Virus record (IMG/VR): IMGVR_UViG_3300028829_004128 | Span: 1 to 26,119 of that record | Reading direction: 5' to 3' (one strand) | Source of the DNA: a virus | DNA: 26,119 bases | Part shown: positions 14,045 to 21,063 of the stretch, piece by piece | Layout: each line of letters starts with the position of its first letter | Numbering within the stretch: the first letter of the stretch is position 1 | The notes under the pieces: generated by a model | The model's database searches: none | What the model saw: the letters and a program-made list of their open reading frames with translations, nothing else | Told to the model about the DNA's origin: nothing | Position numbers and translations under genes: made by a program

Positions 14045-14533
14045 ATGAAACGAGAAGATATTAAAGAATTATATACCATTGATATTATTGATGGGACACT
14101 AACATTGATTAAGAGAAAAGACATTGATGAATGGACTACTAATCGTGATAAATATTCCTATGTTAGCAATATCCTTATCAACCCAAAGATTGAAATCCTA
14201 CCAGCTAGTGGTACGCTTAATATTAGTGGACTTAGGTTAGCTTATAATAAGGTTAGAAATATAGAATCTTATGATTGGGTACCCAAACCACTTGATGAAT
14301 TGAAAGATGGATGGGAAGATATGTTATTCCATTCAGATGAAGATATAATTGAGATGGATGTGGTTGACCGTAAAGGATTTTTAGGTTTTAATAGAGTTGT
14401 TCGCAAGGGTGTGAAGTTCTTAAAAGCTGGTTTTTATTTACGAACAACTGGTTATATTGAAACCCAATCTACATCTAATTATAGAATTGTTGGGTACAAA
14501 GAAGGTGAAGTTAAATCTAGAATTTTAGGGTAA
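14045..14533 (+). CDS. hypothetical protein, 162 aa
   Basis: Start at ATG 14045, 5 bp after the previous stop and preceded by TAACTAGG; a start at 14012 would overlap 28 bp. Alternating strands (YTIDIIDGTLTLIKRKDIDE, IEILPASGTLNISGLRLAYN) and a C-terminal RTTGYIETQSTSNYRIVGYK suggest a beta-rich fold. No family recognised. Last gene before promoter P14537. Confidence 0.7.
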   Translation: MKREDIKELYTIDIIDGTLTLIKRKDIDEWTTNRDKYSYVSNILINPKIEILPASGTLNISGLRLAYNKVRNIESYDWVPKPLDELKDGWEDMLFHSDEDIIEMDVVDRKGFLGFNRVVRKGVKFLKAGFYLRTTGYIETQSTSNYRIVGYKEGEVKSRILG

Positions 14534-14536
14534 AAC

Positions 14537-14567
14537 TTGTTTAATTGAAAAAGATTTAGTATCTTTG
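14537..14567 (+). promoter_or_regulatory. Bacteroidetes-type promoter for prs and sigma genes (P14537)
   Basis: TTG at 14537-14539, 20-nt spacer, TATCTTTG at 14560-14567 preceded by TTTAG. It lies in the 61-bp gap and is 27 nt from the ATG at 14595. Confidence 0.85.
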
Positions 14568-14594
14568 GTTATTATTAACTAATAAAAAAGTTTA

Positions 14595-15620
14595 ATGGAA
14601 AGTATTATATTCAGTGTTGACGGGAGGGATGACCTTGTACATGAGATTAGTGAAGAATTGTGTAATGTTAATATTGGTCACCACGTTGTTACTGGAAAGA
14701 TGAACACTGAGCGATTCTCCGATGGGGAAGTATGTGCAGATTTCACTACCTCAGTTAGAGGTAAACGGATTTATCTAGTATCTTCACCGAACACAGCTGA
14801 GAAACTTATTCAATTAAACTTTGCTATTGATGCGGCTAAGAGGGCTGGTTCTAAGGATATTATACCTATAATCCCTTACTTCCCATATGCAAGACAAGAT
14901 AAGAAGGACCAAGCTAGAGGACCCATCGGTGCTAAGGTTATTGCAGAGATGATTGAAAATAGAGGTGCTACTTCGGTAATTACTTTCGACCTTCACGCAG
15001 ACCAAATACAAGGATTCTTTAACATACCAGTAATACACATGGAAGGTAAGTTCCTATTCGATAGATACATCTTCGAACTATATCGTGACAAGTATGGTGA
15101 TAATATGGTATTATGTGCCCCAGATGCTGGTGCTGGTAAGAGAGTCAAGGGGTTTAGAGACCAACTTAAGAGTAGATGGGATATAGACCTACCAATAGTT
15201 TATATTGATAAGACAAGAGCTAAGGCAAATGTTATTGATACAATGACTATTATTGGTGAAGTACGAACTAAGAATGTAATCATTATAGATGATATGTGTG
15301 ACACTGCTGGTACGCTTTGTAAGGCGGCTGAACATATTATAGAGGCTGGTGCTATGAGTGTTAGGTCTATTGTAACGCACGGTGTGTTAAGTGGTCCAGC
15401 ACTTGAAAGAATATATGATGCTAAGGAAACTGGGATTATGAACGACTTTGTTTGTTCTGATTCACTTTCAGTTGAAGGGAAGAGTATAACATTAGAGCAA
15501 GGTGTTTATCCCCAAGCTAAGGACTTTATAACTCAAATATCAACAGCAAGGCAAATTGCTAAGGCAATCATTGCGACTGAGGAACATAGAAGTGTTGAAC
15601 ATTTAAAGATGGCTCACTAA
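14595..15620 (+). CDS. prs: ribose-phosphate pyrophosphokinase (PRPP synthetase), 341 aa
   Basis: Class I Prs motifs are present: RFSDGEV (40-46), YFPYARQDKKDQARGPIGAK (95-114), DLHADQIQGFF (132-142, with H134), the flexible catalytic loop IDKTRAKANV (K206, R208) and the PRPP loop IIIDDMCDTAGTL (229-241). It makes PRPP from ribose-5-phosphate and ATP, the co-substrate of NAMPT at 6471. Length is slightly above the usual 310-320, with an insert around 150-200. Phage relatives annotated this way can instead phosphorylate ADP-ribose (Adps of NARP1); sequence reading alone does not exclude this. Its own promoter places it apart from nadM-nadV. Confidence 0.92.
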   Translation: MESIIFSVDGRDDLVHEISEELCNVNIGHHVVTGKMNTERFSDGEVCADFTTSVRGKRIYLVSSPNTAEKLIQLNFAIDAAKRAGSKDIIPIIPYFPYARQDKKDQARGPIGAKVIAEMIENRGATSVITFDLHADQIQGFFNIPVIHMEGKFLFDRYIFELYRDKYGDNMVLCAPDAGAGKRVKGFRDQLKSRWDIDLPIVYIDKTRAKANVIDTMTIIGEVRTKNVIIIDDMCDTAGTLCKAAEHIIEAGAMSVRSIVTHGVLSGPALERIYDAKETGIMNDFVCSDSLSVEGKSITLEQGVYPQAKDFITQISTARQIAKAIIATEEHRSVEHLKMAH

Positions 15621-16210
15621 TGACAACAGTTGAGATTATTGAAGGTTGTAAGAGGGGCGATTCTAGAGCTCAACAAGAACTCTATTCAACTCAGTATAAC
15701 AAATTAAGGGGTACTTGTATTAAACACTCACCTCAAGATGGTGAAGATATGACTCAAGATGCTTTCATGAAAGCTTATACCTTATTTGATAAGTTCGAAG
15801 GTGATAGTGAAGGTCAATTATTTGCTTGGCTTAAATCTTTAGCGATAAATGAACGCTTTTGGGAAGGTCAGAGAACTGGTAGATTTAAAGAAGATGTAAC
15901 TGATTTTACAGAACTTTCATTTTTACATCCATCAGCTAATGATGATGAAGAAGAAATAAATGATACTACTAAAGAGGATAGTCAAACTAATGATATTATG
16001 TGGGCAATTGATATGCTTGATGATGAGAAAAGAGAAGTTTTCAATCTAATAGCAATTGATGGGTATACTATAACCAAAGCCGCAAAGAAGTTAAATTTTA
16101 GGGTTAGTTGTGTTAGATATAGATATACTAAAGGGCAGAAAAAGATTAAAATGTTTATTAGAAATAAGGGGTTATACTCAAAATTAAATAAATTATCAAA
16201 TAATGAATAA
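15620..16210 (+). CDS. ECF-type sigma-70 factor (first of a tandem pair), 196 aa
   Basis: Starts in a TAATG overlap with prs. Region 2 spans about 5-75: EIIEGCKRGDSRAQQELY, then DGEDMTQDAFMKAYTLFDKF and LFAWLKSLAINE (the 'aEDl.Qe.F.k.' and 'fxxWL..ia.N' signatures). An acidic linker (DDEEEINDTTKEDSQTND) leads to region 4 (130-180): LDDEKREVFNLIAIDGYTIT then AAKKLNFRVSCVRYRYTKGQ as the helix-turn-helix. The plan is that of Bacteroidetes ECF factors. Region 4 deviates from consensus, so promoter choice may be unusual. It would redirect host RNA polymerase core. Confidence 0.85.
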   Translation: MTTVEIIEGCKRGDSRAQQELYSTQYNKLRGTCIKHSPQDGEDMTQDAFMKAYTLFDKFEGDSEGQLFAWLKSLAINERFWEGQRTGRFKEDVTDFTELSFLHPSANDDEEEINDTTKEDSQTNDIMWAIDMLDDEKREVFNLIAIDGYTITKAAKKLNFRVSCVRYRYTKGQKKIKMFIRNKGLYSKLNKLSNNE

Positions 16211-16781
16211 AATGGATAACCATAACCACAAAGAAGTAATTGATGGGTGTAAGCGTTTTGAACGCAACTACCAAGAAATCTTTTTTAACTACTATTACCC
16301 TAGACTTATAGCGGTTAGTCTTAGAATGTCACCAAATAAAACCATTGCTGAGGATTTATTACAAGATGCCTTTATCAAGATATTTATGAATATAGGTTCT
16401 ATGAATAAACATAATGTAGAAGTTGTTTACACTTGGTCTAAAAAAATCTTGAGCAATATTATTTATGATTATTATAGACAGAACCCTCACAGATTACTCT
16501 TAAATATGGATGAGGTTATTGATGGAGTTCTTTATGTGGATAATGATGAAGATGAAGATGATAACTATCTTGATAGTAAAGACGTTACCCCAAAGATGTT
16601 ACAAGAGGCTATTGAGACTCTGTCACCACAATATAAATTAGTCTTCTCTATGTATCTTATGGAAGGATACCAACACAATGAAATAAGTGAAATATTAGGT
16701 ATATCAATATCAACATCTAAGACCAATTATATGAAAGCTAGACGACACTTACAAAAAATACTTGAACCATGTACACCATAA
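16203..16781 (+). CDS. ECF-type sigma-70 factor (second of a tandem pair), 192 aa
   Basis: Overlaps the first sigma gene by 8 bp. Region 2: EVIDGCKRFERNYQEIFF, NKTIAEDLLQDAFIKIFMNI, YTWSKKILSNIIYDYYRQ. Region 4: AIETLSPQYKLVFSMYLMEG then HNEISEILGISISTSKTNYM and KARRHLQKIL, a near-consensus helix-turn-helix. The openings IIEGCKR and VIDGCKR of the pair suggest an old tandem duplication with divergent DNA-reading ends, hence different promoter sets. A later in-frame Met at 16212 is an alternative start. The linker is acidic (DNDEDEDDNYLDSKD). Confidence 0.9.
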   Translation: MNKMDNHNHKEVIDGCKRFERNYQEIFFNYYYPRLIAVSLRMSPNKTIAEDLLQDAFIKIFMNIGSMNKHNVEVVYTWSKKILSNIIYDYYRQNPHRLLLNMDEVIDGVLYVDNDEDEDDNYLDSKDVTPKMLQEAIETLSPQYKLVFSMYLMEGYQHNEISEILGISISTSKTNYMKARRHLQKILEPCTP

Positions 16782-16789
16782 AATATATA

Positions 16790-16951
16790 ATGTATTCAAT
16801 GGCTTTCACTGGGTTATTTAGCTCTGTTATGTGGAAGATAACAGAACCAGATGATAGATGGCTTTGGTTCTCAAGATTAGCACTAGGACTTATATGTCTT
16901 GGTATTGGTGGAATTATTAACGCAATAGAGAAAAATGGAAGTAAAGATTGA
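16790..16951 (+). CDS. small two-helix membrane protein, 53 aa
   Basis: I prefer ATG 16790, preceded by AAAATATATA; ATG 16769 is in frame (60 aa) but overlaps the sigma gene by 13 bp. Two hydrophobic segments (MAFTGLFSSVMWKI and RLALGLICLGIGGIINAI) are separated by the polar TEPDDRWLWF loop, giving a hairpin in the membrane. Next to two ECF sigma genes, an anti-sigma anchor comes to mind, but it lacks the cytoplasmic domain such proteins need. Function unknown. Its 3' end overlaps the next gene by 17 bp. Confidence 0.6.
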   Translation: MYSMAFTGLFSSVMWKITEPDDRWLWFSRLALGLICLGIGGIINAIEKNGSKD

Positions 16952-17321
16952 AACAGCTAGGTTAGCTAAGAAGAAGGGTTTTAAGGTCCAAGTGTTTAAA
17001 TATTATGATACAAACGGAATGACCTATTATGGTATGAATTCGACTGGTATTATGTTAGGTTGGGATTGGAATAGTTCATTTAAAGAGCGAGTTTCAGCAC
17101 CACTTCAATCACAATTACAAGCATGGCTTAGAGAGAAGCATAATATACACATGTATACAAAGATGTTCCATGACTCTCTGGAAGAGAAAACAACATTTAC
17201 ATGTGATACACTTAAATTAAATGATGGTCGAGTTAGCTTCAAATCACCAATGTTGGAAACATATGAAGATGCGTTGGAGTACGCACTTAACGAAGGATTA
17301 AAATTAATAGAGAAAAAATGA
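16935..17321 (+). CDS. conserved phage-type hypothetical protein, 128 aa
   Basis: Begins VKIETARLAKKKGFKVQVFK and contains APLQSQLQAWLREKHNIHMY and TYEDALEYALNEGLKLIEKK. The combination 'tA.lAKekGF', 'pTQS.LqkWLREkh.i.i' and 'sye.ALE..L.egL.li' is a recurring phage protein pattern of unknown function that is frequent in Bacteroidetes phages. Its stop overlaps the Thg1-like start as ATGA. Confidence 0.8.
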   Translation: MEVKIETARLAKKKGFKVQVFKYYDTNGMTYYGMNSTGIMLGWDWNSSFKERVSAPLQSQLQAWLREKHNIHMYTKMFHDSLEEKTTFTCDTLKLNDGRVSFKSPMLETYEDALEYALNEGLKLIEKK

Positions 17322-18166
17322 AAAGTTTAGGAGATAGAATGAAAGAGTATGAAGGGGCTTATAAGTATAAGCTAACCCCTAGGTCATACATTATTATTAG
17401 ACTTGATGGGAAGAACTTCTCTAAATATACAAAGAACCTAGAGAAACCATTTGACACCGATTTATCAGATGCTATGAACCAAACTGCTGTAGCAGTATGT
17501 GAAGAATTTAACGGAAAGTTCGCATACACACAGTCAGATGAGATTAGTGTATTGATTACTGATGTGGGAAATATTGAAGCACAACCAATGTTTGGTGGTA
17601 GTCTTCAAAAGTTATGTTCACTATCAGCTAGTGTTGCAACTGCTAAGTTCAATGAGGTTAGGAATAAACAATATCTAATGAATATGATGTTAGAATCAGA
17701 GATTCCAATGGAAGAATTGATTAAAAATCAAATGTATGGGGATATCGTAGACTTCCCAAAGCAAGCATTCTTTGATGCTAGGGTCTTTATTGTGCCTTCT
17801 GCAACAGAAGCTATCAATCACATGATTTGGAGACAACAAGACGCTACTAGAAATAGTATCAGCATGGCTGGTCAAGCTAACTTCTCACACAAGGAACTTC
17901 AAGGGCTTAACGGTAGTCAAGTTCAAGAGAAGTTGTTTAGTGATGCTAACATCAATTGGAACGACTTCCCAACGAAGTTCAAGCGTGGTGTATGTATATT
18001 CAAAGAAGAATACGTTCGTATGAATCATCATCACGTTGTTGGTGGTAAAAACGTTAAGTCGGTTGATACAACCACAACCATAAGACACAGAATGAAAATT
18101 GACATGGAAACACCCGTTTTCACTCAAGATACAGGTTATCTACAAGACCTAATCCCAACTATTTAA
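17318..18166 (+). CDS. thg1: Thg1-like 3'-5' nucleotidyltransferase, 282 aa
   Basis: Thg1 family features: YIIIRLDGKNFSKYTK with metal ligand D30, KPFDTDLSDAM, then YTQSDEISVLI with S73-D74-E75 completing the two-metal polymerase site, and WRQQDATRNSISMAGQANFS (about 170-190), the family's second signature. Thg1 adds G to the 5' end of tRNA-His; bacterial and phage Thg1-like proteins mainly rebuild 5' ends of truncated tRNAs in the 3'-5' direction using the complementary strand. That suits repair of tRNAs cut by host defence nucleases. ATGA-coupled to the preceding gene; a stem-loop overlaps its stop codon. Confidence 0.92.
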   Translation: MKSLGDRMKEYEGAYKYKLTPRSYIIIRLDGKNFSKYTKNLEKPFDTDLSDAMNQTAVAVCEEFNGKFAYTQSDEISVLITDVGNIEAQPMFGGSLQKLCSLSASVATAKFNEVRNKQYLMNMMLESEIPMEELIKNQMYGDIVDFPKQAFFDARVFIVPSATEAINHMIWRQQDATRNSISMAGQANFSHKELQGLNGSQVQEKLFSDANINWNDFPTKFKRGVCIFKEEYVRMNHHHVVGGKNVKSVDTTTTIRHRMKIDMETPVFTQDTGYLQDLIPTI

Positions 18167-18177
18167 CGGTTGGGGTT
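18151..18177 (+). terminator. stem-loop at the end of the Thg1-like gene
   Basis: AATCCCAAC (18151-18159) pairs with GTTGGGGTT (18169-18177) over 9 bp with one G-U pair, around a 9-nt loop that contains the TAA stop. There is no clear T-run after it, so it is either a weak intrinsic terminator or an mRNA-end hairpin. It sits right before promoter P18176, a position that fits separation of two transcription units. Confidence 0.5.
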
Positions 18178-18206
18178 GAATATATCACTTTAAAAGTGTA
18201 TGTTTG
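18176..18206 (+). promoter_or_regulatory. Bacteroidetes-type promoter with palindromic spacer (P18176)
   Basis: TTG at 18176-18178, 20-nt spacer, TATGTTTG at 18199-18206, 30 nt before ATG 18237. The 13 bases CACTTTAAAAGTG at 18186-18198, directly abutting the -7 box, form a palindrome that could be an operator. Confidence 0.75.
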
Positions 18207-18236
18207 TAGAAATAAGACGAGAATAATTAATTTTAG

Positions 18237-19811
18237 ATGAAGTTTAAAGAATTAACTGACGAGGATAAACAGTATATTGCTGAGGTCCACGCAAACACAG
18301 ATTTAAGTTGGGATGACCGAATGGACACCCTTAAAGAATTTACAGGACTTAAGGCAGAACGTAACGTTCGTAAATGGATAGAGAAATTAGGTCTATCTAA
18401 ACCTACAGAAATCAAGTCCCCACAGTATGAGGAAGCTAAGAAGAAGAAATTTGACAAGAGCAAATATGTCTTTATTTCTTGGGCTCAGAATAACACACCA
18501 GTACATGATAAGATGATGAATGAGGTTGAAGCTTACGCAAAACACCTTAAGGCATCAATTCATGTTATCGCTGGTCGATACAAAAACCCAACATCAATGT
18601 TTGCACAAGAAGGTGATAGTTGGGGTAGTAGGGTAATGCCTTACTTAGATGCAAATAGACATGATATCCATAAGTACATGTCTATTATGTCAGATGTAAA
18701 GATTCAACCAACTGCAATGAAACCTTTATCTGGACTTAAGAGTATGTCTAAGGGTAATTCATGTATCTTTGGTCACCCAAAGGTTCATATGGAACCAATT
18801 CCAGTACTTGAAGGGCATAAGTCTAAAATCATGCTAACCACTGGTGCTTGTACCGTTGCTAATTATACGGACTCTAAGGCTGGTAAGAAAGGTGAATTCA
18901 ATCACACATTAGGATTTATTATTGTTGAGATTAAGGATAAGGAAACATTCTTCGTTAGACAAGTAACTTGTGATGATGATGGTAGTTTCAATGACTTGTA
19001 CTACAATGTTAAAGGTGGGAAGGTAACTAAGAATAAAACCATTGATAGTGCTGTGTTGGGTGACCTTCACTACGGTTCACATGATGAAGAGATAGTTGAT
19101 GTGACACTTAATGTACTTCTTAAGAAGTTGAGACCAAAGAACCTTGTATTGCATGATGTATTTGATGGTGAATCAATTTCTCATCATGAAATTAACAACC
19201 CATTCGCTCAATATGCTAAGGAAATAGCTGGTGCTAATGACTTAGGTGCTGAGGTTGATAACATGTTAAGTTTCTTTAAACGTATCGATAAGTATAACTT
19301 TGAGAATACTATTGTTGCTAGAGCGAATCACGATGATTTCATTGATAGATGGCTTGTAACCACAGATTGGCGTAAAGCACACCCTAAGAATTCTTTAAAA
19401 TATATGCAGTATTCAACTGCTATACTAGAAGGTAACGCCCCAGAGGGTATCATCCCTTGGATTCTTGCGAATGAATATCCAAAGGTTGATGCGTATGGTC
19501 GAAATGATAGTCATACATCATTAGGATGGGAGTTAGCACAACACGGTGACAAAGGAACGAACGGTTCTAGAGGGTCACTTAATCAATTTGCTGACTTGGC
19601 AACTAAGATTATTGTGGGTCACTACCACACACCAGGTCGTAAGGACGGTGCATTGGCAGTAGGAACATCAACGAAGTTAAGATTAAGTTATTGTAAAGGT
19701 CCTAGTAGTTGGCTGCATGCTCACGTAATAACCCATCATGATGGGAAAGCACAACATGTTATCTTTTTCAAGGATAAGAATGGTAAGGCTGAATATACAA
19801 CCTTCAAGTAA
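18237..19811 (+). CDS. calcineurin-like metallophosphoesterase, T5 A1-like, 524 aa
   Basis: The C-terminal half carries all metallophosphoesterase motifs: LGDLHYGSH (D276, H278), LHDVFDG (D307, D310), RANHDD (N364, H365), AQHGDKG (H436) and VGHYHTPG (H462, H464). The N-terminal 55 residues (DEDKQYIAEVHANTDLSW to VRKWIEKLGLSK) look like a helix-turn-helix, and 75-240 form a conserved phage-specific region (KYVFISWAQNNTPVHD, GSRVMPYLDANR, LTTGACTVANY). The plan resembles protein A1 of phage T5, needed for host DNA degradation early in infection. A DNase role is likely but unproven here. First gene after P18176, with the mini-gene at 19811 TAATG-coupled. Confidence 0.8.
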   Translation: MKFKELTDEDKQYIAEVHANTDLSWDDRMDTLKEFTGLKAERNVRKWIEKLGLSKPTEIKSPQYEEAKKKKFDKSKYVFISWAQNNTPVHDKMMNEVEAYAKHLKASIHVIAGRYKNPTSMFAQEGDSWGSRVMPYLDANRHDIHKYMSIMSDVKIQPTAMKPLSGLKSMSKGNSCIFGHPKVHMEPIPVLEGHKSKIMLTTGACTVANYTDSKAGKKGEFNHTLGFIIVEIKDKETFFVRQVTCDDDGSFNDLYYNVKGGKVTKNKTIDSAVLGDLHYGSHDEEIVDVTLNVLLKKLRPKNLVLHDVFDGESISHHEINNPFAQYAKEIAGANDLGAEVDNMLSFFKRIDKYNFENTIVARANHDDFIDRWLVTTDWRKAHPKNSLKYMQYSTAILEGNAPEGIIPWILANEYPKVDAYGRNDSHTSLGWELAQHGDKGTNGSRGSLNQFADLATKIIVGHYHTPGRKDGALAVGTSTKLRLSYCKGPSSWLHAHVITHHDGKAQHVIFFKDKNGKAEYTTFK

Positions 19812-19998
19812 TGGTGCATGGGAATTGTGAATATTGTGCTAGATTTACCAACCTACATAACATGAAAGTAAGGGTTAAGAAGTTCTTAGGGTTCTTCTGG
19901 ATATCAAGCAAGTATGACCCTAATGGTAATGAAATCATCTTAGTGTGTGATGCTTGTAAAACAAGAGAAGAGAATAAATATACAACCTTCAAGTAATG
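19792..19998 (+). repeat. 22-bp perfect direct repeat flanking a mini-gene
   Basis: Bases 19792-19813 recur exactly at 19977-19998, 185 bp apart. Each copy encodes the C-terminal YTTFK of one gene, its TAA, and the overlapping ATG of the next. The unit between the copies is exactly one small gene (19811-19996), so it looks like a gene cassette gained, or removable, by recombination between the repeats. Confidence 0.9.
19811..19996 (+). CDS. small zinc-ribbon protein in a repeat-bounded cassette, 61 aa
   Basis: Two CxxC knuckles (CEYC near residue 6 and CDAC near residue 47) flank a basic strand region (NMKVRVKKFLGFFWISSKYD), the layout of a small zinc ribbon. It starts in a TAATG overlap with the A1-like gene and ends YTTFK, the same five residues as that protein, because both ends lie in a 22-bp direct repeat. 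It could bind nucleic acid or protein. No family recognised. Confidence 0.75.
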   Translation: MVHGNCEYCARFTNLHNMKVRVKKFLGFFWISSKYDPNGNEIILVCDACKTREENKYTTFK

Positions 19999-20301
19999 AA
20001 GCATTATATGTCAAAGACCCTAGTAGAAGCAATTCAAATTAAGGGTGATAATATCAAAGATATTGATGGGGTTAAACTTTCTAAGGGGTGGACACCTAGT
20101 GGTAATTTCCATGATAGGTTCCATGACGAACCACAAGAACCAACACCTTATGTTATTGGTCCTTTTGGTACTAAAATATTCATTAGAAATATGGATGGGT
20201 TTTTCTTGGTTCGATACATTAAACTAGACGATGTGGATTACTTTGATGTCATTAGTGAATTAGAATTTATTAAAGAATTTGAAGAAATAAAAATAATATA
20301 A
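19996..20301 (+). CDS. conserved phage-type hypothetical protein, 101 aa
   Basis: TAATG junction with the zinc-ribbon gene. The sequence (MSKTLVEAIQIKGDNIKDID, YVIGPFGTKIFIRNMDGFFL, ISELEFIKEF) resembles small phage proteins that begin 'S...eA.qi.g' and contain 'wi....g......GDyl', a widespread beta-rich family of unknown role. No catalytic motif visible. Confidence 0.7.
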   Translation: MKHYMSKTLVEAIQIKGDNIKDIDGVKLSKGWTPSGNFHDRFHDEPQEPTPYVIGPFGTKIFIRNMDGFFLVRYIKLDDVDYFDVISELEFIKEFEEIKII

Positions 20302-20304
20302 GAT

Positions 20305-20598
20305 ATGAAACCTTTAAAAGATAAAATAATATTAGTTCATTACATCAATGTTGGTAACATTGATGAATGTGATATTGAAGAATTTATAACTAAGATTAGT
20401 AAGGGTCTTAAACCAGAATCAGATGATGACGCACTTTTTTATTTCATCCCTGTTAGGTTGGGTGATTCTAGAGTTGAATGTATCAACCCTAAAGTAGTTA
20501 GTGATGAGTTCTATGAGGAAGTTTTAGGTGTATTAGAGAATGCACATGATGCATATAATGAATTACTCGATGGATTAACAAAAATTGAACAAAGATGA
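20305..20598 (+). CDS. hypothetical protein, 97 aa
   Basis: Begins PLKDKIILVHYINVGNIDEC with a strand then helix (DIEEFITKISKGLKPES), next DDALFYFIPVRLGDSRVECI and a C-terminal helix. Alternating alpha/beta, acidic. Similar small proteins with 'ILVhyi' openings and 'y.iPv' occur in phages, without known function. The stop overlaps the next start as ATGA. Confidence 0.7.
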   Translation: MKPLKDKIILVHYINVGNIDECDIEEFITKISKGLKPESDDDALFYFIPVRLGDSRVECINPKVVSDEFYEEVLGVLENAHDAYNELLDGLTKIEQR

Positions 20599-21062
20599 AA
20601 GCAATAGAAATACAAGCACCAAAACCCCTTAAGGATGATGAAAGAATTAAGATATTCTTAGCTGGTTCCATTGAGATGGGGAAGGCAGAGAATTGGCAAG
20701 ATAAGATAGTTAAAGAACTAGCTAAATATCCTATACAATTCTTAAACCCAAGAAGGGATGATTGGGATTCCTCATGGGAACAGAAGATAGAAAATAAGCA
20801 ATTCAACGAACAAGTAAGTTGGGAATTGAATGGGCTTGAAGAGGCTGATTTTATTATCATGTACTTTGACCCTAAGACCAAGTCACCAATCTCACTTCTT
20901 GAATTGGGTTTATACGCTAAGTGTGAACCAGAGAAGTTGGTTGTGTTGTGTCCAGATGGATTTTGGAGAAAGGGTAATGTGGATATTGTATGTGATAAGT
21001 ACGAAGTAAAGCAAGTAGATAATATGGATGATTTAATAGAGTTATTCAAAACAAATAAATAA
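20595..21062 (+). CDS. nucleoside 2-deoxyribosyltransferase-like protein, 155 aa
   Basis: Residues 20-26 (IFLAGSI) form the first strand and glycine loop, LNPRRDDWDSSW (50-61) the second conserved block, and QVSWELNGLEEADFIIMYFD followed by SPISLLELGLYA (98-108) the third, with E103 in the place of the family's catalytic Glu. This matches the Nuc_deoxyrib_tr-like family common in phages. Members exchange or hydrolyse N-glycosidic bonds of nucleosides. It would act in nucleotide salvage; hydrolysis or transfer on NMN or related compounds is conceivable given the NAD+ genes but is not supported directly. Confidence 0.82.
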   Translation: MKAIEIQAPKPLKDDERIKIFLAGSIEMGKAENWQDKIVKELAKYPIQFLNPRRDDWDSSWEQKIENKQFNEQVSWELNGLEEADFIIMYFDPKTKSPISLLELGLYAKCEPEKLVVLCPDGFWRKGNVDIVCDKYEVKQVDNMDDLIELFKTNK

Positions 21063-21063
21063 T

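Noticed and set aside
16790-16951. Anti-sigma factor for the adjacent sigma genes
   Set aside because: The protein is just two short hydrophobic segments and a small loop, without a cytoplasmic sigma-binding domain; position alone is not enough.
18764-18771. Perfect TATCTTTG box inside the A1-like gene
   Set aside because: No TTG 20 nt upstream and no downstream start; coding chance.
20498-21049. 183-aa minus-strand open frame
   Set aside because: It lies antisense to the deoxyribosyltransferase-like gene, which has clear family motifs; the antisense peptide is Ser/Leu/Ile-rich with no motifs.
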